Both the position numbers and the translations under genes were made by a program. A stretch of DNA of 64,000 nucleotides from Psychrobacillus psychrodurans (GTDB lineage: Bacteria; Bacillota; Bacilli; Bacillales_A; Planococcaceae). Below are positions 26,556 to 36,037 of this stretch, piece after piece. Below the pieces are notes generated by a model. The model was not told the DNA's origin. It did no database searches and worked only from the letters and a program-made list of their open reading frames with translations. The first letter of the stretch is position 1, and each line of letters begins with the position of its first letter. The stretch covers positions 109,857 through 173,856 of the forward strand of contig FOUN01000009.1 in the NCBI GenBank assembly GCA_900114885.1, in the 5' to 3' direction.

Positions 26556-29032
26556 GACACCCTCTTCCTTTTTTGTATGAATCCTATGAGGAACAACAAC
26601 AATCCACTAAACAGCAGAATCATCCAACCATTATTGAAGTTGACGGTAGAAGAGTTCGATAATACTGACTTCCAACCATCGACAATATGCCATGTATCAA
26701 AATAAATGTATGGATTCAGATGCATAAATGATGCAGTAATGTATTGGTTTGCTAAAAAATATCCTGCAACTGAGACTAGTACCGTGATAATTATAGTCAC
26801 ATAGTGATTTTTCACCCACTTACCAATTAGACTGAATAAGCTATTCAAGAAGAAGATTTGAGCTACGATAAGAACTCCACTTTTTACGATCAGCACGATT
26901 AAACTTTCAAAGAAAAAGTGAACATTATCGACATTTGAAAAAAACATCTCATCATCCGTAATTCCAGTTGCATAGACCAAAATCGGATAGTCTGATTCAC
27001 CCAAACCGCCTATTAATAAACTGATTATGAATACGATACCTCCACTAATCAGCAGCATACTATAAGCGATCACTAGATTGTACAACCATTTGCTTGCGTA
27101 AATTGACCTGAAAGTAATCGGCTTAGTGGTCAAAAAATGAATGGATGGATTCGGTCTCTGCTCCTCAGAAAGACTCGTCCATAACAGAAGAATATAAATG
27201 CCCAAGACAATTAGCATCATATTCCAATCTAAAAATTTATAAAGAGAGAACAAGCCACTATTTCCGTATTTCGTATTTCTCTCTTGTGACGATTTCATTA
27301 ATTTGTAATGCACGCTATCCACTGCATAACTTGGGTCATTGAAATGAGATATCCACTGAGGCCCGATTGGCCAAGGTGTAATATTTTTCTCATCTAAGAT
27401 ACGCTGTTGCTCCTCGGAAGCCATTACGGTTACATTCCACATGGAAGGATCTAATTCTTTATAAGACTGCGAAGATTCCATGATTTCCCTATACTTTTTA
27501 GAGAAATCTATAGAACCAATTTCATCCTTCAATCCTTCTAAATTGTTGTATTCATTTTCGATGTCTTTAATCATTATCGAGTATGGATTTTCTTTAGGAA
27601 ACTCAGTCGACTTGTCTTTTGATTCTTCAGAAATCGACTTCATTTTTTCAGCTTCCAAATCAAACTCTTCTTCAATTACTTTCCACTGCACTTGTTGATC
27701 AATAAGTATATTTTGGAAGTCTTCAATGGCATTCAAGTATATTGTTGGTAGTTTTTGAAAGGCTTGATTCACAACAACAAATGTACCCCCAATAATCCCA
27801 ACCAACAAGATAAACGTGAAGATTACATGGCCTTTGCGCTTCTTTTTAATTTGTTCAAATTGAAGCAACTTCCACTTAGGTTTTGGAATATACCTCTTGC
27901 GAGCGTGAGAAAAAAAAGAAGTTCTTAAAACAGTCCGTTTAGATTTAAATACCGGATAACAAGCAGCAAAACATATTATAAGCAAGATAAGCATTCCAAC
28001 TAAATAGATTATAAAACGATTCGGATCTAGTAATTGTTTCTCATATGAAACTATTAAATGAATTGGATTTACCGCGTGAAATCCAAAGTGAACGGACCAA
28101 ATGTAAGCAATTACGATTGGAAATGCAATGATTGCTATCAGAAAGCTAAAAGAGATTCGGTATTTGAACAAACATATTGCTAGTACCAGCATTAATGAAA
28201 CAAATATCCCCCAACCGATTGGAAGGTATAGTAGCCATTTCCACACAGGCACCAATAAAGTATCTGTATCAATGACTACTTCAATTGGATAGTGAATCAT
28301 ACCCAAATTCCCTGTCACTATTGGGGGCAACAATGATAAGAAACTAGCTAGGATTGTATACGTTAATAAGAGTATTAAAAATGGCATCAAGTAGCCATAA
28401 TAGACTGTTATATTTGAAAGTGAGATGACTTTAAAAAATTCGAATGTTCTATTCTGGTCATCGGATATCAATTTATAAATAAAAATGAGTAAGAAAAGAA
28501 ATGCAGTAATTGGACTGAATACAATTTGAAATAATTGTTTTGAAAATAGTGCTGTGTTATAAGGCGTTTCTTGTTCTGTATAAGTTAAATCATGTCTCTG
28601 TAAAGTGGCTGCTTTCAGCTGCTCAACTTCTAAAAGCTTTGTATTATTATAATTTATAAAGTCATAATTTTCATATACGTTATATTCTTTGAGATATGCT
28701 AGGTTTTCGGTAGAAATGTCTAAATCTCCTATTCCTAACTTAGTTGATATCTCTTTCAAATACTCTTCTTGAACGAGTAAACTATCAAGTGCTATTTGCT
28801 GCTCTTCAGGTAAACCAAGATGACTTTTTTTATTTAACAGGTTACCAATCAAAAAATTAACAGTTTCTTTGCGATGTTCAAACTTATCTTGTAACTCTTG
28901 TGAAGTAGCTCCTGATTGTTGACTATTGATAGTCAACAAAGTAGCCATAAAAACAATGAGAACAATAGGAACTAATAATATATATTTACTTTTCAAGATT
29001 CCCTTCATAACGAAACTTGTAACTTCTTTCAT
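26552..29032 (-). CDS. Large ABC-2 type permease, 826 residues
   Basis: This is an unusually long ABC permease. Each half repeats the same plan: one anchor helix near the N-terminus (KYILLVPIVLIVFMATLL; later GHVIFTFILLVGIIGGTFVV), a large extracytoplasmic loop of 130-200 residues, then a cluster of five or six helices. The protein therefore looks like two ABC-2 permease units fused in one chain. It starts at ATG 29032 behind GGAGGAACTC. It pairs with the downstream ATPase. The substrate cannot be inferred from sequence. Confidence 0.82.
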   Translation of the reverse strand: MKEVTSFVMKGILKSKYILLVPIVLIVFMATLLTINSQQSGATSQELQDKFEHRKETVNFLIGNLLNKKSHLGLPEEQQIALDSLLVQEEYLKEISTKLGIGDLDISTENLAYLKEYNVYENYDFINYNNTKLLEVEQLKAATLQRHDLTYTEQETPYNTALFSKQLFQIVFSPITAFLFLLIFIYKLISDDQNRTFEFFKVISLSNITVYYGYLMPFLILLLTYTILASFLSLLPPIVTGNLGMIHYPIEVVIDTDTLLVPVWKWLLYLPIGWGIFVSLMLVLAICLFKYRISFSFLIAIIAFPIVIAYIWSVHFGFHAVNPIHLIVSYEKQLLDPNRFIIYLVGMLILLIICFAACYPVFKSKRTVLRTSFFSHARKRYIPKPKWKLLQFEQIKKKRKGHVIFTFILLVGIIGGTFVVVNQAFQKLPTIYLNAIEDFQNILIDQQVQWKVIEEEFDLEAEKMKSISEESKDKSTEFPKENPYSIMIKDIENEYNNLEGLKDEIGSIDFSKKYREIMESSQSYKELDPSMWNVTVMASEEQQRILDEKNITPWPIGPQWISHFNDPSYAVDSVHYKLMKSSQERNTKYGNSGLFSLYKFLDWNMMLIVLGIYILLLWTSLSEEQRPNPSIHFLTTKPITFRSIYASKWLYNLVIAYSMLLISGGIVFIISLLIGGLGESDYPILVYATGITDDEMFFSNVDNVHFFFESLIVLIVKSGVLIVAQIFFLNSLFSLIGKWVKNHYVTIIITVLVSVAGYFLANQYITASFMHLNPYIYFDTWHIVDGWKSVLSNSSTVNFNNGWMILLFSGLLLFLIGFIQKRKRVS

Positions 29033-29078
29033 GAGTTCCTCCTTGAAAACCGTTCGTATATTTCAGAAAAGAGAATAA

Positions 29079-29133
29079 CCCTTTAAATAGTAAAATCCAC
29101 AGAGAACTGCAGTTTAAACAACTACTTAAAGGG
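29079..29133. other. Inverted repeat upstream of the permease gene
   Basis: CCCTTTAAATAGT (29079-29091) faces ACTACTTAAAGGG (29121-29133) with one mismatch and a 29-nt loop. No T-run follows. It could attenuate read-through from the secreted-protein gene or bind a regulator. Confidence 0.4.
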
Positions 29134-29179
29134 AAGCGGTCAAACTTTGCCATTATTTCATCTACTCTATTATATTTTA

Positions 29180-29497
29180 CTATTCTTCAAGTTTAAGTAC
29201 AGTTGGGGCATAAGGTCCTATTTTTAAATAACCCGAGAAAAATGAATAGTTTCCAGTCCCATCTGAAAAACCTCTATTATAAATATATCCTGAATAAGTT
29301 TTGCCATTTCTAGTTTCAGTAACCCACATAGATTGTTGCCTTGTAAAAGGAACTACTTTTGTAACAAATATTTCTTCAGAAGCTACACTAATCATTGTTT
29401 CTTTGCTTTGAGCCGCTTGTACATTTTCAACTTGAACTGCGAATCCTAAACATAAAACAACAACTAAACTTAATGTTAAAATAATAATTTTTTTCAT
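29180..29497 (-). CDS. Small secreted protein, unknown
   Basis: This 105-residue protein has a clear Sec signal peptide (MKKIIILTLSLVVVLCLGFA, cleavage likely after VQA near residue 29). The mature part of about 75 residues has no cysteine and is rich in Tyr, Gly, Ser and Thr (KTYSGYIYNRGFSDGTGNY, FFSGYLKIGPYAP), suggesting a small beta-rich domain. It starts at ATG 29497 behind GGAGGAACTTT. It lies 147 nt upstream of the large ABC permease on the same strand. I do not recognise the family. A secreted peptide handled by that transporter is possible but unproven. Confidence 0.7.
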   Translation of the reverse strand: MKKIIILTLSLVVVLCLGFAVQVENVQAAQSKETMISVASEEIFVTKVVPFTRQQSMWVTETRNGKTYSGYIYNRGFSDGTGNYSFFSGYLKIGPYAPTVLKLEE

Positions 29498-29927
29498 ATA
29501 GAAAGTTCCTCCGTATCCATAATTATTTTATTTAACAGGAAAATTAAATACTTACGAAGAAAATCGGCCGATAATTCATACTATTAAATTTTTTCATATC
29601 CATATAGCTTTGTCCAACTCTTTTTGTTACACATTTACTTAAAGAAACTCCCTATTTTTCTCATGTTTTCATGATTGACTTGTGTAAGTTTATATTTCTA
29701 AATCCGTTGGAATTGTACACTTAAGAAACCTGTTAGTTCTTTTAAAGAGACCTTTTTATTTTTATTACCTCTACACAAAAAAAATTTAATTCTTACCCAT
29801 TTATCATAGGATATATTTTAATAGAACACCAAATATTTCGATTATATTTAATATTAAGTCAAAACATCTTAAACTAACAAATTATTATGATAAAATGAAA
29901 GTATCTTACAAGAATTGGGGAGTTTAA
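29498..29927. other. Divergent promoter region, no gene seen
   Basis: These 430 nt are AT-rich. A promoter for the S9 peptidase is visible at 29869-29896 (TTAAAC, 16 nt, TAAAAT with an extended TG). Nothing else is recognised. Confidence 0.5.
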
Positions 29928-31715
29928 ATGGTCAAATTTGATAAACCAGAAGTAGAACAATTTTTTCAAACATTAACTGTTGAGAATTTCACTGTTAGTC
30001 CTGATGAAAAACAACTGGTAATTAGTTCAAACCTTAACGGTCACTTTAATATTTGGGCAATGGATTTGCCTAATCAGTTTCCTTATCCACTTACATTTAA
30101 TAATCAGAGTGTAGATTTTTTAACCTATGCAAAAACTGGTGAGTTTATGGTTGCTGGTTTTGATCAAGACGGGGATGAGAATACACAAATATATGCTCTT
30201 GCTCCTAAAGGTGGAAAACTTGTCTCGATCAGAAGAAATGAAGGAGAACGGCATTTCTTCAACTACTTGACTAAAGATGGAAAACGTCTTTATTATTCTA
30301 CAACAGCAGGTAATGCAACCTTCCTTAATAACTATATATATGACATTGAAACTGGTGAAGATAAACTCTTACTGGAAGGTACCATTGCACCGACATCTAT
30401 AGAAGCTGTCTCCCCAGCTGAAAAATCTTTTGTTTCCGGTAAACAATTTGGAAATACTTACTCTCTTGCATATGTTCATCTCGATGACGAGACTATATTA
30501 TTAACTCCTGAGACAAAGGAACAACATACGGTTACAGACACCCTATATACTTCGGAAACAGATATTTATTTTTTAACAAACTATAATTCAGATTTGACTT
30601 ATTTGGCGAAGTTCGATTTAGAAGCGAAGGAATTTAAAAAAGTTTTAGAAATTAAAAAAGAGGATTTTTCTAGTATATATTTTTCTAAGAAAAGCCAAAG
30701 TCTTTATTTAATTGGATCATACGGTGTAGAAGATCGTCTTTATGAATACCATTTAAAAAGTGAAAAAATTAACGAAGTGAAAACACCGACAAATGTAATA
30801 GAAAAAGTAATCGTGATGCCATCTGGTAATCTATATATTCAAGGGCGAACTTCTACTAGACCAAACAATGTCTTTGTTTCAAAAAATAATGGTGAATCAT
30901 GGGAAGAATTAACTAAATTTCGAATTCCAGGCGTTCCAGATGAAATGCTGGTAGAACCTACCATACTAACTTACCCTTCTTTTGATGGACTAGAGATTGA
31001 AGCACTACTTTTCAAAGCAAAAGAAGAATACTCCAATGGTCATGTCATTTTATGGCCACATGGTGGTCCTCAATCGTTGGAAAGAAAATGGTTCCGTTCG
31101 ATGTTCCAATTCTTGCTCAATAGAGGGTATTCCATATTCGCTCCCAACTTCCGGGGTTCTTCAAACTATGGCTTAAAGTTCATGAAACTAGTTGAAGGAG
31201 ACTGGGGTCACGGCCCACGACTTGATAATTTGGAAGGATTAGAATGGTTGATTAAAGAAGGATATGTTGAAAGAGATAAAATTCTACTCTTAGGCGGCAG
31301 CTATGGAGGCTATATGTCCCTCTTACTTCACGGACGGCATGCAGAGTATTTTAAAGCAGTCGTAGATATATTTGGTCCGAGTAATCTATTTTCCTTTGTG
31401 GAATCAGTACCAGAGTTTTGGAAGTCTTTCATGATTCAATGGGTAGGTGATCCAGTAAAAGATAAAGAAAAGTTTATAGAAGATTCCCCAATTACTTATT
31501 TAGATGGAATGACGAAACCTATGCTAGTTATTCAAGGGGCTAATGATCCACGGGTTGTACAAAAAGAATCTGACCAAATTGTCGCAGCTTTAAAGGAAAA
31601 AGGTAGAGACGTGGAATATATTGTTCTACCAGACGAAGGCCATGGCTTTTCTAAAAAGCAAAATGAAATATTAGTCTATGGAAAAATGCTGGATTTCTTA
31701 GACAGATTTATCTAA
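29928..31715 (+). CDS. S9 family serine peptidase (prolyl oligopeptidase-like)
   Basis: This is a 595-residue enzyme with an N-terminal beta-propeller-like domain (residues 1-340) and a C-terminal alpha/beta-hydrolase domain. Catalytic residues are Ser458 in GGSYGG, an Asp in [10 protein letters not shown] and a His in DEGHGF. The oxyanion region is HGGPQSLE. Acylaminoacyl peptidase or dipeptidyl peptidase activity is likely. No signal peptide, so cytosolic. It starts at ATG 29928 after GGGGAG and is monocistronic. Confidence 0.9.
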   Translation: MVKFDKPEVEQFFQTLTVENFTVSPDEKQLVISSNLNGHFNIWAMDLPNQFPYPLTFNNQSVDFLTYAKTGEFMVAGFDQDGDENTQIYALAPKGGKLVSIRRNEGERHFFNYLTKDGKRLYYSTTAGNATFLNNYIYDIETGEDKLLLEGTIAPTSIEAVSPAEKSFVSGKQFGNTYSLAYVHLDDETILLTPETKEQHTVTDTLYTSETDIYFLTNYNSDLTYLAKFDLEAKEFKKVLEIKKEDFSSIYFSKKSQSLYLIGSYGVEDRLYEYHLKSEKINEVKTPTNVIEKVIVMPSGNLYIQGRTSTRPNNVFVSKNNGESWEELTKFRIPGVPDEMLVEPTILTYPSFDGLEIEALLFKAKEEYSNGHVILWPHGGPQSLERKWFRSMFQFLLNRGYSIFAPNFRGSSNYGLKFMKLVEGDWGHGPRLDNLEGLEWLIKEGYVERDKILLLGGSYGGYMSLLLHGRHAEYFKAVVDIFGPSNLFSFVESVPEFWKSFMIQWVGDPVKDKEKFIEDSPITYLDGMTKPMLVIQGANDPRVVQKESDQIVAALKEKGRDVEYIVLPDEGHGFSKKQNEILVYGKMLDFLDRFI

Positions 31716-31727
31716 ATAATAAGCGAT

Positions 31728-31790
31728 CCCTGTGTTAGAAGAAGTTCCGGAAGTATTCAGAATAGATTTTAATTGTTTCTTACACAGGGA
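31728..31790. repeat. ACACAGGG palindromic repeat, copy C
   Basis: CCCTGTGTTAGAA (31728-31740) faces TTCTTACACAGGG (31777-31789); between them is ATTCAGAATAGATTTTAATT. The stop codon and last codons of the convergent acetyltransferase (ending 31769) lie inside the element. Confidence 0.8.
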
Positions 31791-32299
31791 CGCAAGCTTT
31801 TTTGATATTTATTATGTCCATCATGTAAATTGATAAATTCAAAGTTATTGTTTATATAAAAAGCATTTAACTTTTTATTGTTTGCAACACAATCTAGCTT
31901 TAAATAATCTTTAGTGTAGCTAAGATTGTTTTGTATCCAGGTCAATATACTACTACCTACTCCTTTATTCATATAAGAAGGAATAATTGCTAGTCTATGT
32001 AAGTAATAAGTATTGGAAGTTAAATCATCTCCCCAGATATGTTTATCCCACTCACTTTGTTTAGATAAAAGTGTGAATGTGGCTATTAGTTCATCATCCC
32101 TCAAGATAATATACGTTTCCTGATCAGATATTGCTTGTTCAATTTCCTCGTCATCACCACCCTCTAAAAGAAATCCCCATTGATTAATTTCATTATCTCT
32201 CATCCATATAGCTAACCCTTTTAACATATTAATTATTCTTGGGGTATCACTACTAGTTGCAATTTTAATGACAAGACCTTCAAAGTTATACGAATACAT
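31769..32299 (-). CDS. GNAT acetyltransferase
   Basis: This is a 176-residue GNAT-fold N-acetyltransferase. The acetyl-CoA loop is seen as IIPSYMNKGVGSSILTWI, preceded by YYLHRLAI (beta-4) and followed by LDCVANNKKLNAFYINNNFEF. The substrate is unknown. It is last in a three-gene group (33347 to 31769), 3 nt after the DUF6886 gene. The final residues RPCVRNN and the stop are encoded by the ACACAGGG repeat, so the C-terminus may have been replaced by element insertion. Confidence 0.85.
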   Translation of the reverse strand: MYSYNFEGLVIKIATSSDTPRIINMLKGLAIWMRDNEINQWGFLLEGGDDEEIEQAISDQETYIILRDDELIATFTLLSKQSEWDKHIWGDDLTSNTYYLHRLAIIPSYMNKGVGSSILTWIQNNLSYTKDYLKLDCVANNKKLNAFYINNNFEFINLHDGHNKYQKSLRPCVRNN

Positions 32300-32302
32300 T
32301 AT

Positions 32303-32845
32303 TTACCTCCTTTTTTCACTAAAGGAATCCCTTTGCTGCGCAAAGCCCATTCTACACATGGACCAATTCAATGATGTCTGTTGAATTTCATCAGATATAT
32401 CCCATAAGTTGTCGACCAGCAGTAATTCGACATTCCTTCTGCTTAGCTCTTTAGATGGGTTAGATATTACAATCTTCTTAATAGGATTTTGCTTTTGTTC
32501 GCTTATGTAATAACCTGCATTTTCATCTATAAGAGTAAAATGAGTAGTGTTAAATTCATATAAATATAATGTCGTATTTTGCATCACATCAAACCAGTTA
32601 CGTTCTATTACTACTACATGAGAGCTAGATTTGGATGAAAAATAAGTCCTCTTATCTACCTCGGAAGTATTGACTCCAATATGATAGCAAACACGTGGAC
32701 AATTTCTAGGAGTTAAAAAATTCGGGAGGCACTTTTCATTAATGGACCATACAAGTTTTATTGACGGATCTAAATCCATCCGTGTTGGTATTCTAGGTAC
32801 AAATGATTCTATATTAGATTCTTCGCTAACATGAAAGAGTCTTAT
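32303..32845 (-). CDS. DUF6886 family protein with ATA at the expected start
   Basis: The protein (158 residues from ATG 32779, 180 from 32845) contains LVWSINEKCLPNFLTPRNCP, TTLYLYEF and WSMCRMGFAQ, which I recognise as DUF6886. Family members begin MxLFHVSEE. Here the same N-terminus is encoded in frame (RLFHVSEESNIESFVPRIPT), preceded by AGAGGAG seven to nine nt upstream, but the start position reads ATA at 32843-32845. No ATG, GTG or TTG lies upstream in frame before a TAA at 32867. Either ATA is used inefficiently, or translation begins at Met 32779 and loses 22 conserved residues. Function of the family is unknown. Confidence 0.7.
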   Translation of the reverse strand: MRLFHVSEESNIESFVPRIPTRMDLDPSIKLVWSINEKCLPNFLTPRNCPRVCYHIGVNTSEVDKRTYFSSKSSSHVVVIERNWFDVMQNTTLYLYEFNTTHFTLIDENAGYYISEQKQNPIKKIVISNPSKELSRRNVELLLVDNLWDISDEIQQTSLNWSMCRMGFAQQRDSFSEKRR

Positions 32846-32879
32846 ATTAAAGCTCCTCTCTGCATTTTATTTATTTCTT

Positions 32880-33347
32880 CTAAGATGGGAAAAATTCCAT
32901 AGGTTCCTTGCAATGTATATAACCATTCTTTTTATAGTAATCGACACTATCTTCACTCGGCCAAACGATTATAAATTCATAACTTTTACTTTTCACCCAT
33001 TTATTAATAGTAGTGATTAATTGACTCCCAATACCGCGGTTTCTGTATTTTTCTAAAGTAAAGACATTGGTCATATATGCAAATGGTTTAGTTATTCTAC
33101 CAGGACGCGGTACCTTATGTATTAGTTGTATATAAATGTGAGATACGATTTCCCCTTCTTTCTCTGCAACCCAAATAAACCAATTTTCACTTTTGGTGGC
33201 AGTCTCTAAAAAAGATCGACATTCTAATTTAAATGTTTTAAAATCATCCTCTGCATACGTTTTTGATTGATTATCTTCAAGCGTGAAATTCCATCTCATT
33301 TGAATTAACTGGTCAATATCTTTATTTTCCGCTAGCCTAAATTGCAT
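32880..33347 (-). CDS. GNAT acetyltransferase
   Basis: This is a 155-residue GNAT protein. TNVFTLEKYRNRGIGSQLIT holds the acetyl-CoA motif RNRGIGS, and FIIVWPSEDSVDYYKKNGY is the C-terminal beta-6 region. It starts at ATG 33347 after GAGGGGG. It heads the small group with the DUF6886 protein and a second acetyltransferase. Substrate unknown. Confidence 0.88.
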   Translation of the reverse strand: MQFRLAENKDIDQLIQMRWNFTLEDNQSKTYAEDDFKTFKLECRSFLETATKSENWFIWVAEKEGEIVSHIYIQLIHKVPRPGRITKPFAYMTNVFTLEKYRNRGIGSQLITTINKWVKSKSYEFIIVWPSEDSVDYYKKNGYIHCKEPMEFFPS

Positions 33348-33447
33348 CTTTAATCCCCCTCATAAAATTTACAATTTTTCTATTAAAAGAAAGAGCGCAT
33401 CATTTGGTGGCGGTTTTGACTTCATAACTAAATCCAGCTATTCTCCT

Positions 33448-34179
33448 CTATTGCAAATAGTGTAAGGTAGATTCCACTTGAAAAACCCCACTTTCCAGCA
33501 GAAATTGTCTAACTAAATATATATGCGCCGCTCCGATCAGCAATATTATTCGATCATTTGAATCTGAGACTAAACCTGAAAGATTAAAGAAAATGGTTAA
33601 ATTTCGCTGATACCACCATCTCACCCAATCCACCCCGATATAATCGGTTCCTGTCCCAATACGTGCGATTTGCATATAAAGTGCATGGTCTTGCTGTACT
33701 CTTTTTTCTTGATTAAGATGGATTAACATGTCACCAATTGTATACCCGGTTGTTGGAGGTTCCACTATTTTCGGAATATATTCTTCCATAATCGAACTAT
33801 ATAATTCGTAATGTTTGGTTTTTGCCCATTCTAAGACTTCTTCAATATTTCTTTGACCTACATCCCCCATCCAATCGACAGGATAAATTCTCTCAATCTC
33901 CATCATTGCACCAAGCCGAAATCCAATCTGTTGTATTTCGTTCTTATTTAATTTCAAGGAATTATTTATATATTGATGATATGTATTATTTATCTCCCTA
34001 TCAGCTTCTTTCACTGCTTCGACAGCAATCTTATTCGGTTTAAATGCTTTTAGTTTTCGAATGACATCTTCTAATTCCAACTGTCTTTTCGGCGAAAAAA
34101 CATCATCTATTTCATTTTTAATCATATCTGATGAACCACCCATATGAAACACTCCAACTAGTAGGATCTTCGGCTTCAA
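33448..34179 (-). CDS. DUF5694 family protein
   Basis: This protein of about 243 residues begins PKILLVGVFHMGGSSD and contains KPNKIAVEAV, YPVDWMGD and ILLIGAAHIYLVRQFLLE, the layout of DUF5694, which resembles TraB/Tiki-type proteins with GxFH, E and GxAH motifs. A TTG at 34179 sits 8 nt after GGGGTG; the GTG at 34191 is part of that site and less likely. No signal peptide or membrane segment. It is monocistronic. Biochemical role unknown, although the motifs suggest a metal-dependent hydrolase fold. Confidence 0.75.
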   Translation of the reverse strand: MKPKILLVGVFHMGGSSDMIKNEIDDVFSPKRQLELEDVIRKLKAFKPNKIAVEAVKEADREINNTYHQYINNSLKLNKNEIQQIGFRLGAMMEIERIYPVDWMGDVGQRNIEEVLEWAKTKHYELYSSIMEEYIPKIVEPPTTGYTIGDMLIHLNQEKRVQQDHALYMQIARIGTGTDYIGVDWVRWWYQRNLTIFFNLSGLVSDSNDRIILLIGAAHIYLVRQFLLESGVFQVESTLHYLQ

Positions 34180-34527
34180 ATTAAATAACACCCCATTTCT
34201 ATCTCTTCTTAATACATATTTACTTACAAACTATATTTCATTCATACAATATTCTTCACCGCGCTCTTAAAATCCTTTTTGGATTTTGTATTATAACCTT
34301 TAAAACGAGAAAACTAACTTCTATTCTTTGTTTAGACAGCTGTTAGTTCAATCCACTCTTCAACTCCTCACAGCTATTCGTGCATTTTAAACTTCATTTT
34401 TGTACTTTTCACTTATAACTATTCCTCGTTCACAACTTACTCCCCTTGTTTTGTAAAACTATAATCTCTTAGGGGCATTTTCATTTAAATCAATATATGC
34501 TATGAAACTTAACTTCATTGAAAATGA

Positions 34528-34576
34528 AAAACAATACCTAAAACCCTAAGTAACGAGGTTTCAGGCATTGTTTTTT
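34528..34576. terminator. Bidirectional terminator
   Basis: AACAATACCTAAAACC pairs with GGTTTCAGGCATTGTT, with A-runs before and T-runs after. It could end the DinB-family transcript. Confidence 0.75.
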
Positions 34577-34693
34577 ATTGTTTTATTCATGCTGTCATCA
34601 TACTTTAATCAGAAGAATTTATAATAAGCAGTCTTATTATGTATATTCCATTCTATTTCAAGTATGGCATTTAAAAATCTACTATCAGACACT

Positions 34694-34731
34694 ATTCAGA
34701 ATTGTTTCCAAGTTGTGTCTCACACAGGGAC
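34694..34731. repeat. ACACAGGG repeat, copy D
   Basis: ATTCAGAATTGTTTCCAAGT...CACACAGGGAC. It ends 5 nt from the stop codon of the DinB-family gene at 34736, in the same orientation as copies B and C relative to their genes. Confidence 0.75.
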
Positions 34732-34735
34732 AACT

Positions 34736-35212
34736 TTATAACTGTTCTTCTTTTGTTGGCCCCATTACACCAGGTACAGGCAGTCCTGCTTGTCGAAGAA
34801 GAACAGTCATTTGACCACGGTGGTGAGTTTGGTGATCGATTAATTTACGTAGTAATGTTCCTCTTGTTGTCTCTCCAGCAAAGCTTTCAATCTTCTCAAC
34901 CAATTTCTCATCTGTTAGATTACTTTCTGCTTCACTCTTTACGGCTTCAACGATTTTTTTATACATTTCCACAATTTCTCTAACTTTAATTTCTTCTTTA
35001 TTTCCACCAATAGCTGATTCAACATTTAAACCTACTAACCCAGAGAAAAATGCTGGACTCGTTGCAAGGTGCCATCCTAGCCATCCAAGAGTACTATGTC
35101 CTTCTACAATTGCCTGATCTAATTTTTCATCAGATAAAGATTGTAGTACTCGAAGTGTACCCTCTGCTGCTACAGACCAATCTACTATAAAATCATTTAC
35201 CGTTCTATACAT
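34736..35212 (-). CDS. DinB-family putative metal-dependent protein
   Basis: This 158-residue four-helix protein belongs to the DinB/YfiT-like superfamily. The three metal histidines are visible as WLGWHLA in the second helix and DHQTHHRGQM in the last helix. Relatives include bacillithiol S-transferases and uncharacterised damage-inducible proteins. I start at ATG 35212 (MYRTVNDF); longer in-frame extension to 35353 adds residues without family resemblance. It stands divergently from the 200-residue membrane protein. Confidence 0.82.
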   Translation of the reverse strand: MYRTVNDFIVDWSVAAEGTLRVLQSLSDEKLDQAIVEGHSTLGWLGWHLATSPAFFSGLVGLNVESAIGGNKEEIKVREIVEMYKKIVEAVKSEAESNLTDEKLVEKIESFAGETTRGTLLRKLIDHQTHHRGQMTVLLRQAGLPVPGVMGPTKEEQL

Positions 35213-35377
35213 TCTACACCGACTCCACTTCATTATTAGTTTCTTTTTCATTGTAAATATTATCGTTGGCATATTCAACTTTAGTAAACCGAGATTATTA
35301 GAAGCTACTAGACATAATTCCCTTTCAAGTTTGCATAAAATAGTAGAATACAACTCAAGTATGAAAGGAGATTTACT

Positions 35378-35980
35378 TTGATAGACGAGACGCAGAAACC
35401 TATTTATCAGCGATGGTGGTTCATTTTGTTCTTAGTATTTTTGGGGATAGGAATCATTTTATATTCAGTAATCCATACAGAAAAAACAGAAACAGATAGC
35501 ATAGATGTTGCCGATACTATATTTTACAAGAAAATGGAAAAAGAAGAACTAAAAGAAAAAATGATGCAAAGCCATATGAATCCCGAAGTGATTGCCGCGG
35601 AAATAATTATGAAGAACTTTGGAACAACATACATCGAAAAGGAAAATGCTGTGGTATCATCTAGATTTGAAAGTGGAATATTGGAAACTATTGCATTGGA
35701 AGAAAGAATAATATCCACAAAAACCACAAGACATTCCTTTTTATACAACACAGTGGAATTTATGAAAGTGATGAAATCACAAGAAGAAGTTACTCAAGCG
35801 ACTTTGATAGTACAAGCCCCACTTACAGATCGGTACGGCAATGTGGAGAATGGGGATGTAATGATAGTGCTAATGAGTAGGGAAACGTTAAATAAAATTA
35901 ACTTTAACAATTTTAAAGCAGACAATCTATCAGCAGTGGCAGATAGCTACTGGGAACATCCTGCATTGTCCGCCGAATAG
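35378..35980 (+). CDS. Single-pass membrane protein, unknown
   Basis: This 200-residue protein has one N-terminal membrane helix (WWFILFLVFLGIGIILYSVI, residues 13-32) and a hydrophilic remainder with a charged helix (KKMEKEELKEKMMQSHM) and a mixed alpha/beta C-terminal part. The C-terminal part is predicted outside the cell. It starts at TTG 35378, seven nt after AAAGGAG. It is followed by the convergent ger operon. I do not recognise the family. Confidence 0.65.
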   Translation: MIDETQKPIYQRWWFILFLVFLGIGIILYSVIHTEKTETDSIDVADTIFYKKMEKEELKEKMMQSHMNPEVIAAEIIMKNFGTTYIEKENAVVSSRFESGILETIALEERIISTKTTRHSFLYNTVEFMKVMKSQEEVTQATLIVQAPLTDRYGNVENGDVMIVLMSRETLNKINFNNFKADNLSAVADSYWEHPALSAE

Positions 35981-36037
35981 ACACTATATCCCCCAAATAT
36001 AAAATACCTCTTCAAAAATTAAGAAGAGGTAGATTCA

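Larger units (their letters stand above)
34180..34735. other. Gene-free stretch of 550 nt
   Basis: No convincing gene is seen. It carries a bidirectional hairpin at 34528-34576 and copy D of the ACACAGGG repeat at 34694-34731. The remaining AT-rich sequence shows no recognised motif. Confidence 0.5.
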
